Shown in pieces: positions 1-9,199 of a DNA stretch of 64,000 bases; within the stretch, counting starts at the first letter, position 1, and each line of letters starts with the position of its first letter. Below the pieces are notes generated by a model, which made no database searches, was not told the DNA's origin, and saw nothing but the letters and a program-made list of their open reading frames with translations. The stretch comes from Paenibacillus lacisoli (lineage in GTDB: Bacteria > Bacillota > Bacilli > Paenibacillales > Paenibacillaceae): the NCBI RefSeq assembly GCF_030580655.1, contig NZ_JAUQTB010000003.1, positions 489,473-553,472 on the forward strand, in the 5' to 3' direction. The translations under genes were made by a program, and so were the position numbers.

Positions 1-3
1 ATG

Positions 4-38
4 TTGTATTTATATGAATACAGTCGTATAATAATACA
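4..38 (+). promoter_or_regulatory. argC operon promoter with ARG-box-like dyads
   Basis: A perfect -10 (TATAAT, 27-32) sits 17 bp from a weak -35 (TTGTAT, 4-9). The -10 lies inside a dyad at 25-38 (CGTATAATAATACA) that fits the 14-bp ArgR pattern TGNAT-W4-ATNCA with one mismatch. A second inverted repeat at 5-22 has 8 of 9 positions paired and overlaps the -35. Two operators covering the promoter would fit repression by an arginine-bound ArgR/AhrC hexamer. ArgR control is inferred, and upstream sequence is cut by the window edge. Confidence 0.5.
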
Positions 39-69
39 TAATTCAAGAGAGCGGATAGGGGGAGCAGCA

Positions 70-1119
70 GTGAGCAATAGCATACGCGTGGCAATCATCG
101 GTTCCACCGGCTACGGCGGGGTGGAGCTGATTCGTTTTTTACAGCAGCATCCGCGGGCAGAAGTGGTATCTGTTATATCGGCATCCAGCAGCGGTACACC
201 GATTTCAGAAGGTTTTCCGCATTTGACTGATATTATGGTCCGGAATCTGGACGGTGTGAATCCAGAAGAGATTGCGGCTAAGGCCGAGCTCGTATTCACG
301 GCAACACCATCGGGCGTCAGCGGCAAGCTGGTACCCCAGCTGCTGGAGGCCGGACTGAAGGTTATAGACCTGTCAGGCGACTTCCGTCTGAAGGACCGGG
401 CGGCGTACGAAGAATGGTACCAGCATGAGGCACCTTCCCAGGAGCTGCTGGACGAGGCTGTGTATGGCTTAAGCGAGATTTACGGACCGGATGCACATGA
501 TGTGCGGCTGATTTCGAATCCGGGCTGCTACCCGACAGCGACACTGCTGGGATTAATCCCTGCATTAAAAGCGGGCTGGATTGATCACAGGAGCATCATT
601 GTTGATGCGAAATCCGGCATTTCCGGCGCAGGACGCAAGGCGAGTCTGGGGAATCACTTTGCAGAGGTGAATGAGAACTTCAAGGCTTACAAGATCAACA
701 GGCATCAGCATATTCCTGAAATTGAGCAGGAGCTGGCCCGGATTGCGGGTGAACCGGTCACGGTAAGCTTCACGACCCATCTGGTTCCGATGACGCGTGG
801 AATTATGACGACGATGTATGCAGGCATGAACGGGCAGTACACGAATGAAGACTTCATTCAGCTGTATCGTGAATATTACAACGGGCATCCGTTTGTAAGG
901 GTGCGCGGAGCGGGTACATGGCCGGCCACCAAAGAGGTGAGCGGCTCCAATTATTGTGATATCGGCTTCGCGGCGGATGAGCGTACGGGGCGAATTACGG
1001 TAGTTTCAGTTATTGACAACATCGTGAAGGGTGCGGCCGGGCAGGCGATCCAGAATATGAATCTAATGCAGGGATGGGAGGAGAACCTCGGGCTGGGCTT
1101 GACGCCTGTATATCCATAG
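70..1119 (+). CDS. argC: N-acetyl-gamma-glutamyl-phosphate reductase
   Basis: ArgC reduces N-acetylglutamyl phosphate to the semialdehyde with NADPH, the third step of arginine synthesis in the cytoplasm. The 349-residue product opens with a Rossmann loop (GSTGYGGVEL) and carries the catalytic cysteine in SNPGCYPTA at about residue 153. I chose the GTG at 70 because AGGGGGAG lies 5 nt upstream and the Rossmann motif then begins near the N terminus; an in-frame ATG at base 1 would add 23 residues that are really promoter sequence. It is the first gene of the argCJBDFGH operon, 47 bp before argJ. Confidence 0.96.
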   Translation: MSNSIRVAIIGSTGYGGVELIRFLQQHPRAEVVSVISASSSGTPISEGFPHLTDIMVRNLDGVNPEEIAAKAELVFTATPSGVSGKLVPQLLEAGLKVIDLSGDFRLKDRAAYEEWYQHEAPSQELLDEAVYGLSEIYGPDAHDVRLISNPGCYPTATLLGLIPALKAGWIDHRSIIVDAKSGISGAGRKASLGNHFAEVNENFKAYKINRHQHIPEIEQELARIAGEPVTVSFTTHLVPMTRGIMTTMYAGMNGQYTNEDFIQLYREYYNGHPFVRVRGAGTWPATKEVSGSNYCDIGFAADERTGRITVVSVIDNIVKGAAGQAIQNMNLMQGWEENLGLGLTPVYP

Positions 1120-1166
1120 GGAGAGCAACGTGAGCGGCAGTACGTTCATACGAGGGCACATTTATC

Positions 1167-2393
1167 ATGGAAAATCATACATTCACCGTTATCGAGGGCG
1201 GCTCGATTGTAACACCACAGGGATTTTCGGCAGGCGGGCTGCATTGCGGTCTGAAGAAAAACGGGCGTAATGACCTCGGCGTCATTGTCTGCGAGGTACC
1301 TGCTGCAGCGGCAGCGGTATATACAACCAACCTGATCCAGGCGGCTCCGCTCGCCGTGACGAGGGAAAGTCTGGCGAACGGACAGCTGAGGGCTGTCGTG
1401 GTGAACAGCGGGAATGCGAATGCCTGTACAGGAGAGCAGGGCGAGCGCGACGCCTACCGCATGCGTGAAGCTCTGGCACAGGAGCTGGGACTTGCTCCGG
1501 ACGAAGTGGCGGTTGCTTCGACGGGTGTGATTGGCGAGCTGCTGAATATGGAGGCTGTACTGGGCGGAATCAAGCTTCTGCCAGCTCAGGTGCAGCGGGA
1601 AGCGGGAAGTGCGGAGCAGTTCACCCAGGCCATTCTGACGACCGATCTGGTCAAGAAGGAAATCTGCGTATCGGTTGAAGTTGACGGAATCCCGGTCACG
1701 ATCGCGGGTGCAGCCAAAGGCTCTGGTATGATTCATCCGAATATGGCGACGATGCTGGCATTCATGACGACGGATGCGGACATCGATCAGCCGGCCCTGC
1801 AGCAGCTGCTGCGTCAGGCGACGGACACGACGTTCAACATGATTACCGTAGATGGGGATACGAGCACAAACGACATGCTGGTGGCGATGGCAAGCGGCTT
1901 TGCGGGAAACCGGAAGCTGAACCCGGGGCATCCGGACTGGAATGCTTTTGCAGAAGGGTTCATCTATGTCTGCCGTGGGCTGGCTCAAGCTATTGCGCGG
2001 GACGGTGAAGGCGCGACGAAACTGGTTGAAGTGACGGTAAACGGCGCGGTCAGCGAACAATCAGCACGTGCCATTGCCAAGACGGTGATCGGATCCAGCC
2101 TGGTGAAGTCTGCCATGTTCGGCGCAGACGCCAACTGGGGCCGGATTATCGCGGCCGTCGGCCGTGCCGGCGAGCCGGTGAACCCGAATACAGTGGATAT
2201 CCGTCTGGGTGAGATTGTGGTGCTGCAGGGCTCACGTCCGGTGGCTTTTGATGAGGATAACGCTCTGGAGTATCTCAAGGGCGATACAGTCACGGTCACA
2301 GTGGATCTGCATCACGGCAAAGGCAGCGCAACGGCCTGGGGCTGTGATCTGACCTATGATTATGTCCGGATTAATGCGGCGTATCGCACATAA
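1167..2393 (+). CDS. argJ: bifunctional ornithine acetyltransferase / N-acetylglutamate synthase
   Basis: ArgJ moves the acetyl group from N-acetylornithine to glutamate, closing the acetyl cycle; bifunctional forms also acetylate glutamate from acetyl-CoA. At 408 residues it has full family length. The self-cleavage motif that makes alpha and beta chains is visible as MATML, with the nucleophilic threonine at about residue 195. No separate argA is in the operon, which fits a bifunctional enzyme but does not prove it. ATG 1167 is the only in-frame ATG after a stop at 1131; its ribosome binding site (GAGGG) is weak, with a spacer of about 10 nt. Confidence 0.95.
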   Translation: MENHTFTVIEGGSIVTPQGFSAGGLHCGLKKNGRNDLGVIVCEVPAAAAAVYTTNLIQAAPLAVTRESLANGQLRAVVVNSGNANACTGEQGERDAYRMREALAQELGLAPDEVAVASTGVIGELLNMEAVLGGIKLLPAQVQREAGSAEQFTQAILTTDLVKKEICVSVEVDGIPVTIAGAAKGSGMIHPNMATMLAFMTTDADIDQPALQQLLRQATDTTFNMITVDGDTSTNDMLVAMASGFAGNRKLNPGHPDWNAFAEGFIYVCRGLAQAIARDGEGATKLVEVTVNGAVSEQSARAIAKTVIGSSLVKSAMFGADANWGRIIAAVGRAGEPVNPNTVDIRLGEIVVLQGSRPVAFDEDNALEYLKGDTVTVTVDLHHGKGSATAWGCDLTYDYVRINAAYRT

Positions 2394-2439
2394 ATGGTTG
2401 ATAGATTGCTAGTTTAACAGCGGGGAGGAGATGGAGAAA

Positions 2440-3294
2440 ATGACAGAGGCAAACACATCCGGTACAGCTGAAGCGCTGCTTGCAGAAGAGCGGGCAGAGC
2501 AGAAGAAGAGCAGCTTTGTTATGAAGTGCGGGGGAAGCACGCTGGCTGCGCTGCCGGGCAGCTTTTTCGATGAGTTGGTGGAGCTGCAGCGAACGGGCGT
2601 TACGCCCGTGATTGTTCATGGCGGCGGACCGGCCATCTCGGATACGCTTGGCAAGCTGGGGATTGAATCCGAATTCGTGAACGGGCTGCGCAAGACGACG
2701 GAGCCGGTGCTTGACGTGGTAGAAATGGTACTGGCCGGCAGCATTAACAAACAGATCGTCCGGCGGATCAGCACACACGGCGGGCAGGCGCTTGGATTGT
2801 CTGGCGTTGACGGGCAGCTGATCCAGGCAAGGCCTGTCGTGAACAGCGCAGAGATTGGCTGGGTTGGCGATGTCGTCTCGGTAAAGTCGGAGATTGTAGA
2901 CGGGGTGCTGAAGCTTGGTTATATGCCGGTTATTGCGCCGGTGGGCGTTGACCCGAGCGGCCAGCGATATAATATTAATGCGGATACGGCTGCAGGGGCT
3001 GTCGCTTCCCATCTCGGTGTGAGCCGGATGATCGTGGTGACGGATGTGCCGGGCATTATGAAGACGGTGGATGGAGTCAAAAAGGTCCTTCCTTCTGTCA
3101 CTGTACAGGAAATCGAAGACATGATCGCTACCGGAGAAATCTATGGTGGTATGATTCCGAAGGTTAGAGCGGCCGTAGCCTGTATACATGGCGAGGTACG
3201 CGAAGTCGTCATTGTTGACGGTTCGGAACCCCGGGTGCTGACCCAGGTGCTGCAGGGGGAGACGATCGGCACACGTATTGTGCGCATGGCTTAA
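2440..3294 (+). CDS. argB: acetylglutamate kinase
   Basis: ArgB phosphorylates N-acetylglutamate, usually the committed step. The amino-acid-kinase fold shows a K-x-GG motif (MKCGGST) and the glycine-rich HGGGPAIS substrate loop, and the 3' half matches the family (YNINADTAAGA). An ATG at 2431 directly abuts the GGGGAGGAG ribosome binding site, so the ATG at 2440, 9 nt away, is more likely (284 residues). About 25 residues precede the first conserved strand; this charged leader is longer than in many homologues. The stop codon region is followed by imperfect repeats of itself. Confidence 0.95.
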   Translation: MTEANTSGTAEALLAEERAEQKKSSFVMKCGGSTLAALPGSFFDELVELQRTGVTPVIVHGGGPAISDTLGKLGIESEFVNGLRKTTEPVLDVVEMVLAGSINKQIVRRISTHGGQALGLSGVDGQLIQARPVVNSAEIGWVGDVVSVKSEIVDGVLKLGYMPVIAPVGVDPSGQRYNINADTAAGAVASHLGVSRMIVVTDVPGIMKTVDGVKKVLPSVTVQEIEDMIATGEIYGGMIPKVRAAVACIHGEVREVVIVDGSEPRVLTQVLQGETIGTRIVRMA

Positions 3295-3343
3295 TTGCTC
3301 GTATGGCTTAATGGCTAGCATGGCTTCATTGTATGGCTTAAAT
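3284..3343 (+). repeat. four imperfect repeats derived from the argB stop region
   Basis: The motif RYATGGCTTMAT occurs four times in a row: 3284-3300, 3301-3317, 3318-3330 and 3331-3343. The first copy is the end of argB (Met-Ala-stop), and the second and fourth copies again contain ATGGCTTAA. The copies are 17, 17, 13 and 13 bp apart. This looks like local slippage duplication of the gene end. Confidence 0.75.
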
Positions 3344-3454
3344 CGTGCATAACATCTACTTGGATGAAATTCATAGATTAATAAGAGTAGCAGGACATAA
3401 CTATCAAACGGCTGCGCAGCCCAGGCTGCTGCAGAAGACAGGAGCGTGAAGCAG

Positions 3455-4699
3455 ATGAGTCAACAACAATACACACAAGCAGGCGGGAACGGAGCGGTTT
3501 CCGGTGATGGAGGAGCACGGGAAAGCGCGCTGTTCCCGACGTACGCCCGTTACCCGATCAGTCTGGTTAAAGGCGAAGGCAGCTGGCTGTGGGATGATAA
3601 AGGTAATAAATATCTGGATTTTATGTGCGGGCTGGCCGTCACCAACCTGGGGCATGCGCCCCGCAAGGTCGCGGAGAAGCTGAAGCAGCAGATCGACGAG
3701 CTGTGGCATGTGTCGAATCTGTTTCACATTCCGGGCCAGGAGCGTGCAGCAGCGCTGCTGACAGCCAACAGCTGCGCGGATGCGGTCTTCTTCTGCAACA
3801 GCGGAGCCGAAGCGAATGAAGCGGCGATCAAGCTGGCGCGGAAGTATCAGCAGAAGGTGAAGGGCAGCGGACGTTATGAGATCATAACGTTCAATCAGTC
3901 CTTCCATGGCCGTACGCTGGCTACATTGACAGCCACAGGTCAGGATAAGGTGAAGGAAGGCTTTCAGCCGCTTCCTGCCGGCTTCAGACATGTGCCGCTG
4001 AATGACAAAGCAGCGCTGGCTGAAGCGGTAAATGATTCAACAGCAGCAATCATGATCGAGATGATCCAGGCTGAAGGCGGTGTTCATCCGGTTGAACCCG
4101 CATTCGTGCAGTACATCAGCGAGCTGTGCCGTGAGCAGGGCATTCTGCTTATTATTGACGAGATCCAGACCGGCATGGGACGTACGGGCAAGCTGTTTGC
4201 TTATGAGCATTACGGCATCGAACCGGATATCTTCACTGTCGCCAAAGGCGTGGGCAGCGGCTTCTCTGTGGGCGCCATGCTGGGCAAAGGGTATCTGCGA
4301 GAAGCCTTCACAGCCGGCAGCCATGGCTCCACCTTCGGCGGCACGCCGCTGGCGATGGCCGCTGTGAATGCAACGGTAGAAGTGATTGTAGAGGAGAAGC
4401 TGGCTGAGCGTGCAGCGAAGTCCGGCGAGTACCTGATGCAGCAGCTGAAGGCTTCCCTGAAGGATATTCCATTTGTTCAGGAAATCCGCGGGAAAGGTCT
4501 GATGATCGGTATCGAATGTGCTGCACCGGTGAACGACATTGTGTTGGCTGGTCAGCAGAAAGGGCTGCTGTTTGTTACAGCAGGGCCTACCGTGATCCGT
4601 CTGCTGCCGAACCTGTATGTGAGCAAGGATGAAATCGATCAGGCGGTCAGTATGCTGACAGCCCTGATCCAGGAGCATACAGCAGTTCATCAGGCTTAA
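3455..4699 (+). CDS. argD: acetylornithine aminotransferase
   Basis: ArgD is a PLP enzyme that transaminates N-acetylglutamate semialdehyde to N-acetylornithine. The 414-residue product has the class-III aminotransferase signature: cofactor-binding CNSGAEANEAA, the aspartate in IIDEIQTGMGRTG and the Schiff-base lysine in TVAKGVG at about residue 264. A GTG at 3446 is only 1 nt from the GGAG, so ATG 3455 with a 10-nt spacer is preferred. The first ~25 residues are a Gln/Gly-rich tail before the conserved FPTYARYPISLVKGEG start. It sits between argB and argF. Confidence 0.95.
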   Translation: MSQQQYTQAGGNGAVSGDGGARESALFPTYARYPISLVKGEGSWLWDDKGNKYLDFMCGLAVTNLGHAPRKVAEKLKQQIDELWHVSNLFHIPGQERAAALLTANSCADAVFFCNSGAEANEAAIKLARKYQQKVKGSGRYEIITFNQSFHGRTLATLTATGQDKVKEGFQPLPAGFRHVPLNDKAALAEAVNDSTAAIMIEMIQAEGGVHPVEPAFVQYISELCREQGILLIIDEIQTGMGRTGKLFAYEHYGIEPDIFTVAKGVGSGFSVGAMLGKGYLREAFTAGSHGSTFGGTPLAMAAVNATVEVIVEEKLAERAAKSGEYLMQQLKASLKDIPFVQEIRGKGLMIGIECAAPVNDIVLAGQQKGLLFVTAGPTVIRLLPNLYVSKDEIDQAVSMLTALIQEHTAVHQA

Positions 4700-4782
4700 G
4701 GTTGGAATGATATACGCGATTCAGCGTTCATATAGCGAACATTATTTTTGAAATATGCTGTTCAATTATAGGGGGAATCCAC

Positions 4783-5739
4783 ATGAGCCAAGCTGCCCAA
4801 ACGCAGCAGATCAATCTGAAAGGCCGGGACTTTATCGAGCTGACCGATTATACACCGGCTGAGATCAGATATCTGATCGACCTGGCAATCGAACTGAAAG
4901 CCAAGCAAAAAAACGGTGAAGTGCACCAGCCGCTGAAAGGCAAGACGATCGGACTGATTTTTGAGAAGTCATCAACACGCACACGCGTATCCTTTGAAGT
5001 CGGCATGTACCAGCTGGGCGGGCACGCTCTGTTCCTGAGCAAGGATGACATCCAGCTCGGACGCGGCGAGACCGTCAGCGACACCGCACAAGTCATGTCC
5101 CGTTACCTCGACGGTCTCATGATCCGTACTTTCGGACACGAAAAAGTCGTTGAGCTTGCCGAGCATGCCTCGATTCCCGTCATCAACGGGCTGAGCGACT
5201 CGGCGCATCCATGCCAGGTGCTGGCGGATTACCAGACAATCTATGAGCATAAGGGCAAGCTCGAAGGATTAAAGCTGGCGTACATTGGCGACGGTAATAA
5301 TATGGCCCATTCACTGATGATTGGCGGGGCCAAGCTGGGCGTGAATGTCTCGGTGGCTACACCGGCCGGTTATGAGCCAGATCAAGCGATTGTGCAGCAG
5401 TGCGAGGAGATCGCCCGCGAGACCGGTGCCAAGATTGTCGTCACGACCAGTACCCAGGAAGCGGTCCAGGATGCCGATGTCATCTACACGGATGTATGGG
5501 CCAGCATGGGATTTGAGGCCGAGCAGAAGGAACGTGAAGCGGCGTTCGCGAATTATCAGGTGAACGAGGAGCTCGTGAAGCTGGCGAAGCCGGACTATCT
5601 GTTCATGCACTGTCTCCCGGCTCACCGCGGGGAAGAAGTGAGCGGCGGCGTCATCGACGGGCCAAACTCGGTTATTTTTGATGAAGCAGAGAACCGGCTG
5701 CATGCGCAGAAAGCGCTGATGGCCGCATTGATGGGATAA
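4783..5739 (+). CDS. argF: ornithine carbamoyltransferase
   Basis: ArgF condenses ornithine with carbamoyl phosphate to give citrulline. The 318-residue protein carries the carbamoyl-phosphate loop STRTR at about residue 63, the HPCQ motif and the ornithine-binding [13 protein letters not shown] near the C terminus, all intact. AGGGGG lies 8-9 nt before ATG 4783. Carbamoyl-phosphate synthase genes (carAB) are not next to it, so the substrate must come from another locus. An arginine deiminase partner is absent, so I read it as the anabolic rather than the catabolic enzyme. Confidence 0.96.
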   Translation: MSQAAQTQQINLKGRDFIELTDYTPAEIRYLIDLAIELKAKQKNGEVHQPLKGKTIGLIFEKSSTRTRVSFEVGMYQLGGHALFLSKDDIQLGRGETVSDTAQVMSRYLDGLMIRTFGHEKVVELAEHASIPVINGLSDSAHPCQVLADYQTIYEHKGKLEGLKLAYIGDGNNMAHSLMIGGAKLGVNVSVATPAGYEPDQAIVQQCEEIARETGAKIVVTTSTQEAVQDADVIYTDVWASMGFEAEQKEREAAFANYQVNEELVKLAKPDYLFMHCLPAHRGEEVSGGVIDGPNSVIFDEAENRLHAQKALMAALMG

Positions 5740-5780
5740 TATTTATATTTAGTAAGCATTCAGGGGAGGAACCACAGATC

Positions 5781-7013
5781 ATGGCAAAAGAAAAAATCGT
5801 TCTGGCGTATTCCGGAGGACTGGACACGTCCGTTATTCTTAAATGGCTGAAAGAGACATATGATGCCGAAATTATCGCATTCACTGCGGATATCGGTCAG
5901 AAGGAAGAGCTGGACGGTCTGGAGGAAAAAGCGCTCGCTACAGGCGCTTCCAAGGTATATATCGACGACCTGCGTGACGAATTTGCGAGCGACTTCATCT
6001 ATCCGATGTTCCAGGCCGGCGCACTGTATGAAGGACAGTATCTGCTGGGTACAAGTATTGCACGTCCGCTGATCGCCAAGCGGATGGTAGATATCGCCCG
6101 TGCGGAAGGCGCGACAGCGATCGCCCACGGCGCAACAGGCAAAGGCAACGACCAGGTTCGCTTCGAATTGAACGCGGCTGCTCTGACACCGGATATTAAG
6201 GTTATCGCACCATGGCGTCTGGAGGAGTTCCGTGCCCAGTTCCCGGGCCGCGCCGAGATGATCGCTTATGCCGAGAAGCATGGCATTCCGGTAACCGCCT
6301 CTGCGGCAAAACCTTACTCCATGGACCGCAACCTGCTGCATATCAGCTATGAGAGCGGCGTGCTGGAGGATCCTTGGTTTGATCCGAGCGCACCGGAGAA
6401 CAAGGACATGTTCCTACTCAGCAATGCGCCTGAGGATGCACCGGATGAAGCGGAATACCTGGAGCTGGAGTTCGAGAAGGGCGATTGCGTAGCCCTGAAC
6501 GGCGAGCGTCTGAGCCCGCTGCAGGTGATGGAGAAGCTGAACGAGCTGGGCGGCAAGCACGGAATCGGACGTGTGGACATGGTTGAGAACCGTTTTGTCG
6601 GTATGAAGAGCCGGGGAGTCTATGAGACACCAGGCGGTACAATTCTGTTCACGGCTCACCGCAAAATGGAGTCCATCACGATGGACCGTGAAGTGATGAA
6701 CCTGCGTGACAGCCTGATTACGAAGTATGCAACCCTCGTATATAACGGATTCTGGTTCGCACCGGAACGCCTTGCTCTGCAGGCGCTGGTTACGGAAAGC
6801 CAGAAAAACGTTACGGGTACCGTACGCGTGAAGCTGTACAAAGGCAATATCATTGGCGCAGGGGTGAAGAGTCCTGTCAGCCTGTATAATCCGGATATTG
6901 CAACCATGGAGGCCGATCCGACACAAGCGTATGATCAGGGCGATGCTACCGGCTTTATCCGCCTGAACGCACTGCGTTTAAAGGTTCACTCTGGTGTAGA
7001 GAACAGCAAGTAA
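5781..7013 (+). CDS. argG: argininosuccinate synthase
   Basis: ArgG joins citrulline and aspartate using ATP. The 410-residue protein begins with the ATP pyrophosphatase P-loop AYSGGLDTS at residues 8-16 and keeps the ATP-binding [14 protein letters not shown] stretch. GGGAGG sits about 10 nt before ATG 5781. It lies 41 bp after argF and 130 bp before argH, in the same transcriptional direction with no terminator visible between them. Confidence 0.97.
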   Translation: MAKEKIVLAYSGGLDTSVILKWLKETYDAEIIAFTADIGQKEELDGLEEKALATGASKVYIDDLRDEFASDFIYPMFQAGALYEGQYLLGTSIARPLIAKRMVDIARAEGATAIAHGATGKGNDQVRFELNAAALTPDIKVIAPWRLEEFRAQFPGRAEMIAYAEKHGIPVTASAAKPYSMDRNLLHISYESGVLEDPWFDPSAPENKDMFLLSNAPEDAPDEAEYLELEFEKGDCVALNGERLSPLQVMEKLNELGGKHGIGRVDMVENRFVGMKSRGVYETPGGTILFTAHRKMESITMDREVMNLRDSLITKYATLVYNGFWFAPERLALQALVTESQKNVTGTVRVKLYKGNIIGAGVKSPVSLYNPDIATMEADPTQAYDQGDATGFIRLNALRLKVHSGVENSK

Positions 7014-7143
7014 TATATTTTATCAAATCGGCAGGGGGTCACTGAGCGTCCAACGTCCTGCACGCTGTGATGCTGAAGGAAGCGTCACCGTGTGCGGAAC
7101 GGAAGGCTACAGCGGCCCTTGCGTTGTAAAAGGAGAACTGGCA

Positions 7144-8553
7144 ATGAGCAAACTGTGGGGCGGACGTTTTACGAAACAGACGAACAAGCTGGTGGAGGAA
7201 TATACGGCTTCCATCGGATTTGATAAGGCTTTGGCCGAAGAGGATATTCAGGGCTCCCTGGCCCATGTCACGATGCTGGGGCGCTGCGGGATTGTGCCCC
7301 AGGAAGATGTGGACACGATCAAGGAAGGGCTGCACAAGGTCCTGGCACGTATTCGTGAAGGCAGCATTGAATTTTCGGTATCGGATGAAGATATTCATAT
7401 GAATATTGAGAAGCACCTGATCGAAGAGGTTGGAGCGGTCGGCGGCAAGCTGCATACCGGACGGAGCCGGAATGACCAGGTGGCGACAGATATGCACTTG
7501 TACCTGCGAAATCGGGTGGTCAGCCTGACAGGCATGCTGCATGCCCTGCAGGAAGCACTGGTGATACAGGCACGGGACAACCTGGACACGATCGTTCCGG
7601 GATACACGCATCTGCAGCGTGCGCAGCCAATCTTGTTCGCCCATCATTTGATGGCATATGTGTCCATGTTCCAGCGTGATGCGGAGCGTCTGATGGACAG
7701 CTACAAGCGGATTAACATCCTGCCGCTCGGCGCTGGCGCGCTGGCGGGAACAACGTTCCCGATTGACCGCCATTTTGTGGCAGAGCAGCTTGGATTCGAC
7801 GGTGTGTATGAGAACAGTCTGGATGCGGTAAGCGACCGTGACTTCATTGTGGAATTCCTGGCCGGCGCATCACTGATTATGACCCATCTGTCCCGTCTGA
7901 GTGAAGAACTGGTGCTGTGGAGCAGCAACGAGTTCAACTTCATTGAGCTGGATGACGCCTTCTGTACCGGCAGCAGTATTATGCCGCAGAAAAAGAATCC
8001 GGATGTGCCTGAATTGGTCCGGGGCAAAACAGGCCGTGTCTACGGCAATCTCATCGGTCTCCTGACCGTGCTGAAATCTTTGCCGCTTGCCTATAACAAG
8101 GATATGCAGGAAGACAAGGAAGGCATGTTCGATACAGTGGCGACCCTGGAGGGGGCCCTGCAGCTGTTCGCTCCGATGATTGCCACGATGAAGGTGAAGA
8201 AGGATGTTATGCGCCAAGCGGTGAATCAGGATTTCTCAAATGCAACGGATATCGCAGATTTCCTGGTTAACAAGGGACTGCCGTTCCGTCAGGCGCACGA
8301 AGTGATCGGCAAAACCGTGCTGTACTGCATCCAGAACGGCAAGTATCTGCTGGATCTCAGCCTGGAGGAATTTCAGCAGTTCTCCGAGCTGTTCGACGAG
8401 CGAATCTATGACGTTCTTCAGCCGGAAGCGGTCGTCAATGCCCGCAACGTATACGGGGGTACCGCAACCGCGCAGGTGCAGGCTGCTATCGAACGCAGTG
8501 AAGCCAGGCTGCAGGCGACTTCCCAATGGGTGGATGAGCACGTACAGGTTTAA
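7144..8553 (+). CDS. argH: argininosuccinate lyase
   Basis: ArgH splits argininosuccinate into arginine and fumarate, the last step of the pathway. The 469-residue protein carries the fumarase/aspartase superfamily signature [11 protein letters not shown] at about residues 276-286 and the HTGRSRNDQ substrate motif. ATG 7144 follows AAAGGAGAA with a short spacer; an upstream GTG at 7090 would add 18 unconserved residues. It is the last gene of the operon and a strong terminator follows 14 bp after its stop. Confidence 0.96.
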   Translation: MSKLWGGRFTKQTNKLVEEYTASIGFDKALAEEDIQGSLAHVTMLGRCGIVPQEDVDTIKEGLHKVLARIREGSIEFSVSDEDIHMNIEKHLIEEVGAVGGKLHTGRSRNDQVATDMHLYLRNRVVSLTGMLHALQEALVIQARDNLDTIVPGYTHLQRAQPILFAHHLMAYVSMFQRDAERLMDSYKRINILPLGAGALAGTTFPIDRHFVAEQLGFDGVYENSLDAVSDRDFIVEFLAGASLIMTHLSRLSEELVLWSSNEFNFIELDDAFCTGSSIMPQKKNPDVPELVRGKTGRVYGNLIGLLTVLKSLPLAYNKDMQEDKEGMFDTVATLEGALQLFAPMIATMKVKKDVMRQAVNQDFSNATDIADFLVNKGLPFRQAHEVIGKTVLYCIQNGKYLLDLSLEEFQQFSELFDERIYDVLQPEAVVNARNVYGGTATAQVQAAIERSEARLQATSQWVDEHVQV

Positions 8554-8566
8554 TAGGAAAAGCAGC

Positions 8567-8604
8567 AAAAGAGCAGATTCCGATACGGAATTTGCTCTTT
8601 TTTT
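8567..8604 (+). terminator. terminator of the arg operon
   Basis: An AAAGAGCA...TGCTCTTT stem, extended inward by TTCCG/CGGAA around an ATA loop, is followed by a run of seven or more T. It lies directly after argH. Confidence 0.9.
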
Positions 8605-8672
8605 ATGTTTACAGCAACCTTTTGGACGACAAATCTGTTGATTATCTAAGAGGATAACGAAAGGGGAGTGCC

Positions 8673-9086
8673 ATGAATTCACGGCAGTCATCAGCACTTA
8701 TCCTGCTGCTGTCCATGATAAGTCTGGGGGCAGCCGGATGCGGAAGTTTGGACAGAACAAGTACGGTACAGCGTGCTTCTTACACCTATGAAACCAAGGC
8801 CGTGCATGTCACCGATCCGAAGACGATAGAAAATCTGGCGGATATCATGCAGAGCGGCCGTAAGCGGAAGTGCGTTGTAGATATAGGCCCGGCTGAAGAG
8901 AAACTGACCCTCCGGTACGGAGACCATGCTCAGCAGTATGATCTGTACCTTAACAGGGATACCGGTGAGGGCTGGTGCCTGGATCCGGAAGACACGAACC
9001 ATCTGTATGAGCTGCCGAAACATGCTTACAAGCAGCTTGCAGCAATCCTCCAAGCGATTAAGGAGTCTGCGGCACAGAACGGATAG
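8673..9086 (+). CDS. small predicted lipoprotein of unknown function
   Basis: I do not recognise the family. The 137-residue product starts with a hydrophobic signal of about 18 residues ending in LGAAGC, a lipobox-like sequence that would place the lipidated cysteine at residue 23 and anchor the protein on the outer face of the membrane. The rest is soluble and mixed in charge, with two further cysteines (KCVVDIG and GWCLD). GGGGAG lies 5 nt before ATG 8673. It stands between the arg terminator and the RCC1 gene; no link to either is evident. Confidence 0.7.
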   Translation: MNSRQSSALILLLSMISLGAAGCGSLDRTSTVQRASYTYETKAVHVTDPKTIENLADIMQSGRKRKCVVDIGPAEEKLTLRYGDHAQQYDLYLNRDTGEGWCLDPEDTNHLYELPKHAYKQLAAILQAIKESAAQNG

Positions 9087-9199
9087 ACCCGTATAGATCC
9101 TTATATTAAAGTTCCTTATATATCCGTGTAGCTCTGCGTATCTCCGTATATTTCCATATAGATTTTTAAATTTGAAACTGAGAGGCTGATGATGAATTC

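Noticed and set aside
1130..1270. Short open frame starting with GTG at 1130 before argJ
   Set aside because: It overlaps the argJ start out of frame, ends after about 46 codons and has no recognisable content.
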